Part shown: piece by piece, positions 8,223 through 17,177 of the stretch | How the letters are laid out: each line of letters opens with the position of its first letter | Numbering within the stretch: the first letter of the stretch is position 1 | Assembly: GCA_019636335.1 (NCBI GenBank) | Contig: JAHBXR010000002.1 | Span: 248,001-312,000, forward strand | Source: Pirellulales bacterium | GTDB taxonomy: Bacteria > Planctomycetota > Planctomycetia > Pirellulales > JAEUIK01 | Direction of reading: 5' to 3' | DNA: 64,000 bases | Position numbers and translations under genes: made by a program | Notes under the pieces: model-generated | The model's database searches: none | What the model saw: the letters and a program-made list of their open reading frames with translations, nothing else | What the model was told of the DNA's origin: nothing

Positions 8223-9419
8223 TCATCCAATCTGCCGCCGGCGAGTGCGGTGCCGCCACCTCATGAGCCCCACGCCAGCGACGATGCTTCCCCATCCGGC
8301 TATCGATAGAGTGCCGGCCTCGGGAACCAGCACGCTTGCCACCGCGATGCCCGATCGACCGTCGGCCAGCCAATAGTTGAAAGCCACCTGGTTGTGATCG
8401 TTCAAGCCACGGCGCGAGAACCCGAAATCGGTGATTTGCGAGCCGAACAAGGAATCGCCGGTCGCGATTACCCGGTCAGCAACCGGGTCGGAGCCGGTGA
8501 ACAGCCCCTTTCCGCCTCCATCCAGGTCGGCTTGAAACACCACCGTGCCCAGATTGTTTAAAGCCGGCGAAAAGTCGAACCAAGCATACGGGCCATTTAC
8601 GTCGGCAACCACCGTTGCGGCGCCGAACGGGTCGACTCGAAGAATGGCTAACGTTCCCGACACGATTCCGCCCGCGATAGCAACTGCGCCCGAGTCGTTG
8701 ATGTCGGGCGATCCTGCAAAACTGGAAATTCCAGCACCCGAGCTGATCAGGGTCGTGGTGCTGCCGCTGTTCCAGAGATGGACGGCGCTCGAGGTCGCAT
8801 AGGCCACCGTATTGGCATTGTTGATCGTGGGACTGCCATTCTGCGTACCTGAGAAGACAGGAACCGGCGGTCCTCCGTTTCCCACGAACATGGCCGAGCC
8901 CCCCGCATCGAGCGCCCCCCTGAAAACGACACTGCCCACGTTGTTCAGGTCGGGCACTCCGAAATCGTTCAAGAACGGAGGGGCGATGGGGCCGTCGGTG
9001 TCGATGACCGTCATCAGCGGCCCACCGTTCCCAACGTAGGCGCCTTGAACTCCAGAGGTTTGCTGCGCCTTGAAAAGGACGTTTCCCGCATCGTTAATGT
9101 CTGCGGAATTGGACAATTGACTGAACGTCGCTCCAAGGGCGGCAATCGTAGTCGTGGGACCACCTGTGCCCACGTAGAGCGTGCGGGGCGCCCCGCCCGG
9201 TCCGCTGGCGACAAAGGCGATCTGCCCGTGGTTATTCAGCGATGGATTCGATGAAAAACTGGTGAAGCCGTCGGGGGCGGTCTCGTAAAGACTTGTAAAG
9301 GTCACCAGGGTGGCCTTGGCGGGTTGCTGCGCGAGCAGACATGCAATCACAAACCCGATCAGGCCGCAGACGCGTGAACTCGCGGCGCCCCAGCTTCGAC
9401 CAGCTTCAAAATACGGCAT
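8223..9419 (-). CDS. NxxGxxxAF-repeat protein with PEP-CTERM-like sorting signal
   Basis: About 398 residues from an ATG at 9419 preceded by AGGAG with good spacing; longer upstream frames are not supported. There is a signal peptide (GLIGFVIACLLAQQPAKA). The body is a tandem array built on a motif like LNNxGxVxFxA (for example LNNHGQIAFVA, INDAGNVLFKA, LNNVGSVVFRG, LNNLGTVVFQA), matching the described NxxGxxxAF repeat class and probably a propeller-like fold. The C-terminus has VPEAGTLSIAG, a hydrophobic helix and a basic RWRHRTRRR tail: a PEP-CTERM layout with VPEA in place of VPEP. In this family such proteins are processed by an exosortase and exported. Function is unknown. Confidence 0.8.
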   Translation of the reverse strand: MPYFEAGRSWGAASSRVCGLIGFVIACLLAQQPAKATLVTFTSLYETAPDGFTSFSSNPSLNNHGQIAFVASGPGGAPRTLYVGTGGPTTTIAALGATFSQLSNSADINDAGNVLFKAQQTSGVQGAYVGNGGPLMTVIDTDGPIAPPFLNDFGVPDLNNVGSVVFRGALDAGGSAMFVGNGGPPVPVFSGTQNGSPTINNANTVAYATSSAVHLWNSGSTTTLISSGAGISSFAGSPDINDSGAVAIAGGIVSGTLAILRVDPFGAATVVADVNGPYAWFDFSPALNNLGTVVFQADLDGGGKGLFTGSDPVADRVIATGDSLFGSQITDFGFSRRGLNDHNQVAFNYWLADGRSGIAVASVLVPEAGTLSIAGWGSIVAGVGLMRWRHRTRRRQIG

Positions 9420-9913
9420 GAACGGGCTCCTGAACAAAACGAAACGCCTTCCGATGCCCGGCGCAGGGGACAGGCGCAATATTGGTAATGCCACCTGGAT
9501 AGGCAAAGCGCAACAAAAATTTGGGGGGAATTGGTTTTTTGTGAGATGGTGACCGCGAAGAACCAAACTGCCGCGCTCCGCCCACTGCAGAAACGCGCAC
9601 CCGTAAGACGAAGGCGTGGTGGCAAAGCTTGACCATGCGTTCATCGCCGTAAGTTCGACTTGGCGATTCCGGAGCATTCTGCGCCGAATCTGGCCGCACT
9701 TTTTCTTTCTTCAACTCGCTACGGCATTTGGGCTTGTGGCGAAGGCCGCGTTTTGTGCGATTTTTCTGTTGCGCAGCTTCCCCGAAATTGGCATTAGCCG
9801 GGGCAGAGACGCGAAGCTGCGCGTCATTCCGCTTGCAACGTTGCCTCGCCGGCGACTTCTTGCACGAAGCACTGTCATCAAAAAGCACCGTCACACCGCC
9901 CCGAAGACAATCC
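9420..9913. other. Divergent intergenic region
   Basis: 494 bases between two divergently transcribed secreted-protein genes. It has no convincing coding frame; short frames here lack ribosome binding sites and credible composition. It should hold both promoters, but none could be assigned confidently. The only clear structure is the inverted repeat listed separately at 9771-9822. Confidence 0.6.
9771..9822 (+). repeat. Inverted repeat in the leader of the ELWxxDGT gene
   Basis: GCGCAGCTTC (9771-9780) is perfectly complementary to GAAGCTGCGC (9813-9822). Inside the loop CCCG (9781-9784) can pair with CGGG (9799-9802), giving a two-step stem-loop that ends about 90 bases before the ATG at 9914. 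It has no T tract, so it is not a simple terminator. It may be a structured 5' leader or an operator. Confidence 0.5.
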
Positions 9914-12580
9914 ATGGCATCAACTCGTAACACGCGTTCCCGCGCTCGGTGGTGGAAGAACGTTCGACAATCGAATCAACTCGCGGGGCCGCGGTCTCCG
10001 CAATCGAAGGAAGTCGAACGTCTCGAATCGCGACAATTGCTGTCGATCGGCGCCGCGCTGGTCGCCGACATCAACCCCGGCACGGCAGCGGCGTCACCGA
10101 CCCAGGCCGTCGAAATGAACGGCTGGGCCTATTTCGCGGCCACCAGATCGGGCACCGGCGTGGAACTCTGGAGGACCGATGGCACGAGTGACGGGACCGA
10201 ACTGGTCAAGGATATTCGACCCGGCGCCACGGGGTCGTCGCCGGCGGGGCTGGTGAACGTCAACGGTACGCTCTACTTCACCGCCGACGACGGCAACGGC
10301 GTCGAACTGTGGAAGAGCGACGGGACCGAGGCCGGCACCGTGCGCGTCAAGGACATCAATCCCGGAACCGCTAGTTCCAGTCCCGGCAACCTGACGAATG
10401 TGGGGGGGACACTCTTCTTCACCGCCATCGTTACAACCGATGGCGCCAACGACCGGGAGCTTTGGAAGAGCGACGGGACCGAGACCGGCACGGTGCGCGT
10501 CAAAGACATCAATCCCGGAACCGCTAGTTCCAGTCCCGACAATCTGATGAATGTGGAGGGGGTACTCTTCTTCACCGCCGTCGTCACCGCCGATGATGGC
10601 GCCAACGACCTGGAGCTTTGGAAGAGCGATGGGACCGAGACCGGAACGGTGCTTGTCAAGGACATTAATCCTGGAATTGCTAGTTCCAATCCTAGCAACC
10701 TGACGAAAGTGGGAGGAATCCTCTACTTCAGCGCCAACAACGGCACGAACGGCACCGAACTGTGGAAGAGCGACGGGACCGAAGACGGTACCGTGATGGT
10801 CAAGGACATTAACCCCGGCGGCGGCACCATTTTTAGGGGTTTGACCAGTTTCAACGGCAAGCTCATGTTCGGCGTGGAGCGCGGCGCCGATGGCGCAGAG
10901 GCGCTGGAACTCTGGAGCAGCGACGGGACCGAGGATGGAACGGTGCTGATTCGAGACAAGCTCACCTCTGCGAGCGGCGTTACTTCACTTGGGTTCATAC
11001 CCAGGCCGTCCGTAGTCATCGACGAAACCCTCTACTTTGCCGCTAGCGATGGAGTGGACGGCGCCGAAGGATCTTTTCAACTCTGGAAGAGTGATGGGAC
11101 TGCGGCCGGAACCACGATGGTCACGTCTGTACAAGGGGGCGTTCTTCCCGGCGAACTGACGAACGTCAATGGCACGCTCTTCTTCACCGACTGGAATTCG
11201 TTCTTTACCAACTTCAATGCGAACAACAACCCCCTGTGGCGAAGCGACGGCACCGCCGGTGGGACCGCGCTGGTCAGTGATCTCACGTTCGTTCGCGGCA
11301 CTCTCCTAGCCTCGCAGCTTTCGAACGTCAATGGCGCGCTCTACTTTACGTCGAGGGCACCCGCGGTCGGCTCCGAGTTGTGGCGCGTCGATGGCCCGCC
11401 GGCCCCGGTAGGGGCAGGGGGGCCGTACCTGATCGGCGAGGGGCAACGCCTCGTTCTAAATGCCGCCGTCGGGGGCACGACCGGCGAAGCCCTTTTCTCC
11501 TGGGACCTCAATGGCGACAACATCTTCGGTGACGCGACGGGGGCGACCGCCATCGTCACTTGGGATGAGTTGCTCGCGCTAGGCATCCAGGACGGGCCGT
11601 CGTCGTACCCGGTCACGCTCCGTGTCACCGACGATCTCGGCACGACGGAGACGCAGACGTCGCTCGCGGTGGCCAATATTCCCCCGCTGGTCAGCCTCGT
11701 CGGGTCGTCTACTGCCAAGATCGATGGCGAGCAGACGTTTACACTCGTCGCCACGGATTCCGCGCCCGAGGACCAGGCGGCCGATTTCACCTTCGAGATC
11801 GACTGGGATGGTGATGGAACGTACGACGAGACCATCGTCGGTCCCAGTGGCATCCAGGTGACACGGACCTTTACGGACACGACGCGAACGATTTGGAACG
11901 TGCGCGTGCGCGCGACCGACCGGGACGGCGACGCCGGCCCGATCGCTACGCACCGCATGACCGTGTACGATCTCCAGCAGGCGGGCGATACGGTCACGTG
12001 GCGCGGATCGTCGGGCAACGACGCCGTCACGATTACCGAGATCGGCATCGGGGCGATCGAAGTCCACATGTCGCGTTTGGGGGGTGTCGGAATCGATTTG
12101 ACCGAAACGTTTTTCGGCGTAGCGCGCGTCGTGGCTTTTGGGGACCAAGGCGACGATGTACTGGACGCTTCCGGCCTCAGGGAGATTTCCGCGCGGCTCA
12201 ACGGGGGGGGCGGCTCGGACTCGTTATATGGGGGCGCCGCCGCGGATACCTTGCTGGGTGATGACGGCCCCGACACCATCTTCGGCGGAGCGGGGGATGA
12301 TTTCATTCAAGGCGACGGACAAGAAGGTGGGAGCCGAGATGTTCTGCGCGGCGGCCCCGGCAACGACACCATCTACGGCGACGGCGCCGAAGGCGATAGG
12401 GGGGCAACGACTACATTTTCGGCGATGAGGGAGACGACGTGCTCGACGGCGCCGAGGGCAACGATCGGATCTTCGGCGGCCCCGGCAACGACACGCTCCT
12501 CGGCGGAAATAGCAACGACACGCTCAGCGGCGACGAGGGAGATGATCTACTCAGCGGAGACGAAAATAATGACTCGCTGA
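9914..12580 (+). CDS. ELWxxDGT-repeat / PKD-like / RTX-like secreted protein (frameshifted)
   Basis: The ATG at 9914 opens a protein whose N-terminus carries a basic leader and VERLESRQLLS, close to the LEPR-XLL motif of large planctomycete surface proteins. Residues about 60-490 hold repeats of ELWKSDGTxxGTxxVKDI type (ELWxxDGT). A PKD-like Ig domain region follows (about 500-690), then calcium-binding RTX-type nonapeptides (GGxGxDxxx) from about 760. At 12399-12404 a run of six G puts the frame out of step: the RTX repeats stop being read and about 60 unrelated Ser/Thr/Arg-rich residues run to the stop at 12580. Adding one G restores the repeats into the frame ending at 12966. Probably a surface or secreted structural protein; function unknown. 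Confidence 0.8.
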   Translation: MASTRNTRSRARWWKNVRQSNQLAGPRSPQSKEVERLESRQLLSIGAALVADINPGTAAASPTQAVEMNGWAYFAATRSGTGVELWRTDGTSDGTELVKDIRPGATGSSPAGLVNVNGTLYFTADDGNGVELWKSDGTEAGTVRVKDINPGTASSSPGNLTNVGGTLFFTAIVTTDGANDRELWKSDGTETGTVRVKDINPGTASSSPDNLMNVEGVLFFTAVVTADDGANDLELWKSDGTETGTVLVKDINPGIASSNPSNLTKVGGILYFSANNGTNGTELWKSDGTEDGTVMVKDINPGGGTIFRGLTSFNGKLMFGVERGADGAEALELWSSDGTEDGTVLIRDKLTSASGVTSLGFIPRPSVVIDETLYFAASDGVDGAEGSFQLWKSDGTAAGTTMVTSVQGGVLPGELTNVNGTLFFTDWNSFFTNFNANNNPLWRSDGTAGGTALVSDLTFVRGTLLASQLSNVNGALYFTSRAPAVGSELWRVDGPPAPVGAGGPYLIGEGQRLVLNAAVGGTTGEALFSWDLNGDNIFGDATGATAIVTWDELLALGIQDGPSSYPVTLRVTDDLGTTETQTSLAVANIPPLVSLVGSSTAKIDGEQTFTLVATDSAPEDQAADFTFEIDWDGDGTYDETIVGPSGIQVTRTFTDTTRTIWNVRVRATDRDGDAGPIATHRMTVYDLQQAGDTVTWRGSSGNDAVTITEIGIGAIEVHMSRLGGVGIDLTETFFGVARVVAFGDQGDDVLDASGLREISARLNGGGGSDSLYGGAAADTLLGDDGPDTIFGGAGDDFIQGDGQEGGSRDVLRGGPGNDTIYGDGAEGDRGATTTFSAMRETTCSTAPRATIGSSAAPATTRSSAEIATTRSAATREMIYSAETKIMTR
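10304..10830 (+). repeat. In-gene tandem repeats coding for ELWxxDGT units
   Basis: Four clear units begin with GAA/GAG-CTN-TGG at about 10304, 10457, 10613 and 10757, so the period is about 144-156 bases. The first two share long near-identical blocks (the part coding for KDINPGTASSSP is almost unchanged), while the later ones drift. This suggests recent unit duplication in the open reading frame. Confidence 0.7.
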
Positions 12581-12966
12581 TGGGGGGCGCCGGTCGCGAC
12601 CTGCTGTTCGGATTTGGTGGGGCCGACACCCTAGAAGGAGGTTCCGGCGAAGATCTGCTCGTCTCCGGTTACATCGGCTTCGGCCTGCCCATCGTTCCCG
12701 TCTCTACCATTATGCCCATCCAAGCGGAATGGCTTTCTCCCAACAGCTACGAGGAGCGCGTCGCGCACCTCACCGGCACTCCTGGTGGGTTGAATAACGG
12801 GACAAATCTGATCCCTAGAGTTACTGTCTTCAACGACATGGAAGTCGACCTGCTGATCGGTGGGCCAGACCTCGACTGGTACCTCTATACCTTGTTCGAT
12901 GACATGCTCGACGACCATGAGTCGGACGAAGAGGCGACCAACGTGATTGGGTTTCCACAGCACTAG
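12439..12966 (+). pseudogene. Out-of-frame RTX-like C-terminal part of the upstream ELWxxDGT gene
   Basis: About 175 residues. It begins directly with RTX nonapeptides (MLDGAEGNDRIFGGPGNDT and following units) that continue the repeats of the frame from 9914, and it ends in a non-repeat tail. It has no signal peptide or own ribosome binding site, and the repeats upstream of its ATG also read through in this frame from about 12405. It is therefore the C-terminal end of the preceding gene, separated by a one-base deletion in the G tract at 12399-12404. Whether this is a real lesion, a slippery site or a read error cannot be told here. Rejoined, the protein would be about 1017 residues. Confidence 0.7.
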
Positions 12967-13033
12967 CGCATTGACGCAGTGCGACCCACGATCATCCACG
13001 CGCCAGGGTTCAGCGGCCAGCAAGTAACCGGCC

Positions 13034-14449
13034 CTACTTGCCGGCGCCGACCGGTTCCCCCTGTTCGACTTCGGCGAGCGGGGCATCCTTCGTGCCCACG
13101 ATTTGCACGTTTGTCGACAGGTAGTACTTCATGTTCGTCGGAGCGCGGAAGACCGACTCGCCGAACATGGCGGCGTAGCCTTCCTCGGGCACGTCGAGCG
13201 AGTAACGGTACTCGCCGTCGACCCATTCCGTCGGATACGACTTCCATTCGGCCTCGCGGAAGTCGCGCGTCGGGGCCGTGGCGACCCAGGCGACGACCTG
13301 CTCCGGTGCGAGATCGCTCTTCACCTTCAAGTGCAGCTTGTCGTCGGCTTCCTTGTTCTCCCAGCTCAATTGCGGGAACTTCAGACGCCCGGCGGCCTTC
13401 TCGTGGAAGGCGCCGATCGTGCCCAGCAAGCGGCCGAAGTCATTCACGCCGTGCCCATTGTTCGGCACGTAGAGGATGTACTTCTCGCCCTCGAGATCGT
13501 TCCAGTACAGGTTCAACGCATCGAGCGTCCAGTAGCGGTCGTTCGTGCCGTTGACGATGAGCTTGGGCTGCTTGAGGTCGTCGCGGTAGCTGTAGGGATC
13601 GACCATCTTGTTCAGAGCGATGCCGCGCTCGGTCTCGGCCTGCGACTGGATACCGCGGCGCGTGTAGTCCTCGATCTGCTCGGAGTACTTGCCCCACGAC
13701 TCGAGCTGGTGCTTCATCTGCGGGCCCATGTTCAGCGTGTCGATCACGATCGGAGCGATCGCCGTGGCGCGCGGATCGGCCGCGCCGGTGAGCCAGGTGG
13801 TCCAGCCGCGCTTCGAGGCGCCGGTGACGGTGAAGTGCTCGATCGGCAGGTTCCATTCCTTGGCCGAGAATTCCTGCACGGCGTCCATCGCCTTGACGGC
13901 GCTCTTCACCATGGGGAAGAGGAGTGGCCATTCGGCGTCCCCCGACTGGAGATACTGCTCGAACGTGTAGGAGATGATTTCATCCTCGACCATGCCGTCG
14001 AAGATCGGCTGCTGCGGCACGTGCGAAAGGATGGCGACCGGGGTCTTCAGCTTTTCGACCAGCCCCGCCAACACCTGGGCCTCGCCGGGCAGTTTGCCGT
14101 TCTCTTCCGTGGGGGGGGCCGCCAGCGCTTCCTTCCAGTCGCCCCCCGAGATGAGGATCAGCGCCTGCTTCGATTCAGAAGGCTGCGACGGGCGGAAGAT
14201 GAAGAGTTGATGCTTCCAGGGAATGTCGCGCCAGGTTTGCGAGGTGAGCGTCAGCTCGGCGACTTCGACGTTGCCCAACTTCTTGGTCTGACGTTGGACC
14301 CAGCCGTAGGTGTCGTCCTTCTTTTCCACGTAGTTCTTGAGCGCGGCCGTGGGATCGCTCTTCGAGGGGGCTTCGGCCAGGGCCGGAGCCGTCAGCGAGA
14401 GGGTGGCGAGCAACAGCCACAGCGTCAGCTTTTTCATCGACACGTTCAC
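13034..14449 (-). CDS. PhoPQ-activated pathogenicity-related family protein (alpha/beta hydrolase-like)
   Basis: About 471 residues. The GTG at 14449 is preferred because AGGAG lies six bases upstream; the ATG at 14437 (MKKLTLW) would sit 18 bases from it. A Sec signal peptide follows (LTLWLLLATLSLTAPALA). The sequence matches the PhoPQ_related family in length and in its hydrolase-like landmarks: the nucleophile-elbow-like TGASKRGW, an acid in NGTNDRYW and a His in NNGHGVND. The catalytic activity of this family is not established; in enterobacteria one member is induced by PhoPQ, but no PhoPQ system is seen here. It stands alone and is divergent from an RND exporter. Confidence 0.85.
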   Translation of the reverse strand: MNVSMKKLTLWLLLATLSLTAPALAEAPSKSDPTAALKNYVEKKDDTYGWVQRQTKKLGNVEVAELTLTSQTWRDIPWKHQLFIFRPSQPSESKQALILISGGDWKEALAAPPTEENGKLPGEAQVLAGLVEKLKTPVAILSHVPQQPIFDGMVEDEIISYTFEQYLQSGDAEWPLLFPMVKSAVKAMDAVQEFSAKEWNLPIEHFTVTGASKRGWTTWLTGAADPRATAIAPIVIDTLNMGPQMKHQLESWGKYSEQIEDYTRRGIQSQAETERGIALNKMVDPYSYRDDLKQPKLIVNGTNDRYWTLDALNLYWNDLEGEKYILYVPNNGHGVNDFGRLLGTIGAFHEKAAGRLKFPQLSWENKEADDKLHLKVKSDLAPEQVVAWVATAPTRDFREAEWKSYPTEWVDGEYRYSLDVPEEGYAAMFGESVFRAPTNMKYYLSTNVQIVGTKDAPLAEVEQGEPVGAGK

Positions 14450-14801
14450 AAAGGGCTCCTCGAAAGAACTATGCGGGAGAAGGCGGGTTAGCCTGGCGCG
14501 GCCTTCCCCGGGCCGGGCCAAAGAAGCGGGGAAAACAACATCGTAGACCGCCCCGCGCGGGCCAGCAACCACCAGGGCCAGGTGTGACTGGCCAGCAGGT
14601 CGTACCGATGCCCGAGGGGCGAAGTTTCAGCCTTTTCTGGGGGCACGACGGCCGTGACGGTAAGCGCGCCAATCGTTCGCGCCGGTGCGCACCCCGCGGC
14701 AGTCCACTTCCGCGATCGACGGCTCGCCCGATAGAATCGCGGCTTCTCCACCGCGCCCCCCGCGGTCGGTTTCGTCGCATGTGAGAGTTTGCGCCGTGTT
14801 C
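14450..14801. other. Divergent intergenic region
   Basis: 352 bases between the PhoPQ-related gene and the exporter gene. I see no credible coding frame. A TAGAAT at 14732-14737 on the plus strand could be the -10 of the exporter gene, but no matching -35 is present at 17-18 bases upstream. Otherwise nothing recognisable. Confidence 0.45.
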
Positions 14802-17138
14802 ATGGATCGAGTGGTCGAGTTATTCGGTCGGCATCGGGGAGTGGTGGCGCTCTGCATCGTGCTCTATACCGCGGCGGCGGCCTGGGGCAACGCTCGGCTG
14901 GGCTTCGACGACGTGCCGCGCAGCGTCTTTCGCACGGCCGACGACGATTTCGTCGAATTGGAGAAAGTCTTTGCCGATTTCGGCTCCGACGACAACGACT
15001 GTGTCGTCGTGATCGAACCGGCGGGCGAAGGTGATCCCTCGGGCGATCTTTTCACCCCCGAGCGCATCGCCGCCCTGCGTGCCGCGATCGCCAGCCTACA
15101 GACGCTCGAGGGCGTGGACGAGGTGCGCAGCCTGGCGGACGTCGTGGTGGTCGATCCCGTGCGCGGGGGCGCTCGCTCGCTCTTGCCGCATGAAGGCGAG
15201 CCATCGCGCGAGGCCTTCGCCGCCGCGCGTGCCGCGGCGGTCGCGCATCCCATGATCGTCGGGCAGGTGCTTTCTCCCGATGCCCGCACGGCGCTGGCCA
15301 TCGTGCGGCTCGAAGGCAACTCCCTCTCGATCGGCGATATCGAGCCGCACATCGCGCGGCTGCGCGGCGTGCTCGACCAGGTGAATGCGCAGGGAGTATT
15401 GCGGTTGCGACTGACGGGCGTTCCGCCGATCCGCGTCGAGATCTTCCGCACGGTGCAGCGCGAGAGCTCGCGCTTTATCGTGATCGGCGCGATCCTCGGT
15501 TTCGGCATGGCCACGCTCCTCTTTCGCCGCTTCTGGGCGGTAATGATCGTGGCCAGTGCGCCGATTCTCGGCTCATTCTGGACCCTCGGCACGCTGGGGC
15601 TCATCGGCGAAAAACTGAACGTGATCAACACGGTGCTGCCGACGCTCGTGCTCGTCGTCGGCTTTGCCGATTCCGTCCACTTGATGCACGACATTCGTCG
15701 CTCGGTGGCCTCGGGCAAGACGCCGCTCGAGGCGGCCAAGCTGACCATCCGGCATCTGGGGCCCCCCTGCCTGCTCACGTCGGTCACGGCCTGCGTGGGC
15801 TTCGCCTCGCTGGCGGTGGCCGATCTCGATGTCGTGCGGCGCTTTGGTCTGACCTGCGCGATGGGAGCCCTGTTGTCGTTCTGTGCCGTGATCCTGGTCG
15901 TGCCGCTCTTGTCGAGCACAGCGCTGGGATACCGCCTGCAGCCGAAGCGGCTGCCCCAGGCCAGCGACTGGCTGCCGCGCGCGTTCGACCGCCTGGTCGA
16001 CTTCCTGATGCGCTATCCCCGCTCGGTGACGCTCGCCGGTCTGGCGGCGACGATCTTCTTCAGCGTCATCGCCCTGCAACTCCGCCCCGACAATCGCCTG
16101 ACGGAGACGATCCCGCCGGAGAACGAGTCGTATCAGGCGCTGATCGATTGCGATCGCGCCTTTGGTGGGATGCTGATGGCATACGCCCTGGTCGAATGGC
16201 CCGACGACAAGGAACTGCGTTCTCCCGAAGTGATCGACCTGATCTTCGAGGTGCAAGAGACCTGCCGGCATACCGAGGGCGCGCAGTACCCGTTGTCGAT
16301 CGTCAACCTGCTGCAGGCCTTGCCGGGGCAGCCGGGCAATCTGGCTGCCCGCGTGCCGCTGTTGGCCCTGGCGCCAACCGACGTCGTGCAGCGTTTCGCG
16401 CGGCCCGACCTGCACAAGGCGCTCGTCACCGTGCATCTGCGCGATCGCGGCATCGCGGCGCATCGGCCGATCTTCGAACGTCTGGCCGCTCAGTTCGCCG
16501 ACATCGAAGCGCGGCATCCCGGCATGCAAGTACATCTGACGGGGAGCGTTGTCGTGGCGGGACGCAACATCAACACCATGATCGTCGACCTGGTCACCAG
16601 CCAGACGCTGGCCGACGGCGTGATCTTCGTGGCGATGATGATCGGCTTCCGTTCGCTACGTTATGGGCTGGTGGCGATTTTGCCGAACTTTTTCCCCATG
16701 GCCTTCACGGCCGCCGTGCTCGTGATGACGGGGCGGCCGCTGCAGGTGACGTGCGTGATCGTGTTCAGCATCTGCATCGGCATTGCCGTCGACGACACGA
16801 TTCATTTCCTGGCGCGCTTTCGCCGCGAGTTGGAAGTGGACGGCAACGTCCACGAGGCGATCCGCCGCACCTTCCACGCCGTGGGCGAAGCGGTGGTCAC
16901 GACCACGCTCGTGCTGTTGGTAGGCTTTGCCAGCGTGCTGACGAGCGAGATGCCGACCAGCCGGTTGTTCGCCTGGCTGTCCTGCACGGCGATCGGTTCG
17001 GCCCTGCTGGGCGACCTGTTCATCCTGCCGGCGATGCTGGCCTGGTTCGTCCCCGCACGTCAACGCCGTGCCGCGCGGCAGCCGTCAGAGGCGAGCGCGG
17101 TGGCGGATGGAGATACCGCCAGCGTGGCCGCGCATTGA
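14802..17138 (+). CDS. RND/MMPL family transporter
   Basis: About 778 residues from an ATG at 14802; an in-frame GTG at 14781 is an alternative start. Two halves each have one leading membrane helix, a large extracytoplasmic loop and a five-helix cluster. The first cluster includes GFADSVHLMHD and the second GIAVDDTIHFLARFRRELE, the paired acidic motifs in the fourth helix of each half that are typical of MMPL/HAE3 and Patched-like exporters. The size is shorter than the about 1000 residues of HAE1 drug pumps and agrees with the MMPL type. Substrate unknown; hopanoid or lipid export are possibilities from family knowledge only. No membrane-fusion or outer-membrane partner gene lies next to it. 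Confidence 0.85.
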   Translation: MDRVVELFGRHRGVVALCIVLYTAAAAWGNARLGFDDVPRSVFRTADDDFVELEKVFADFGSDDNDCVVVIEPAGEGDPSGDLFTPERIAALRAAIASLQTLEGVDEVRSLADVVVVDPVRGGARSLLPHEGEPSREAFAAARAAAVAHPMIVGQVLSPDARTALAIVRLEGNSLSIGDIEPHIARLRGVLDQVNAQGVLRLRLTGVPPIRVEIFRTVQRESSRFIVIGAILGFGMATLLFRRFWAVMIVASAPILGSFWTLGTLGLIGEKLNVINTVLPTLVLVVGFADSVHLMHDIRRSVASGKTPLEAAKLTIRHLGPPCLLTSVTACVGFASLAVADLDVVRRFGLTCAMGALLSFCAVILVVPLLSSTALGYRLQPKRLPQASDWLPRAFDRLVDFLMRYPRSVTLAGLAATIFFSVIALQLRPDNRLTETIPPENESYQALIDCDRAFGGMLMAYALVEWPDDKELRSPEVIDLIFEVQETCRHTEGAQYPLSIVNLLQALPGQPGNLAARVPLLALAPTDVVQRFARPDLHKALVTVHLRDRGIAAHRPIFERLAAQFADIEARHPGMQVHLTGSVVVAGRNINTMIVDLVTSQTLADGVIFVAMMIGFRSLRYGLVAILPNFFPMAFTAAVLVMTGRPLQVTCVIVFSICIGIAVDDTIHFLARFRRELEVDGNVHEAIRRTFHAVGEAVVTTTLVLLVGFASVLTSEMPTSRLFAWLSCTAIGSALLGDLFILPAMLAWFVPARQRRAARQPSEASAVADGDTASVAAH

Positions 17139-17177
17139 CGCGCGGCGGGCGGGAACGCGAGCTTTCTTCGTGCTCGA

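Noticed and set aside
13103..14491. A 462-residue open frame on the plus strand
   Set aside because: Antisense to the PhoPQ-related gene, which has a signal peptide and family landmarks.
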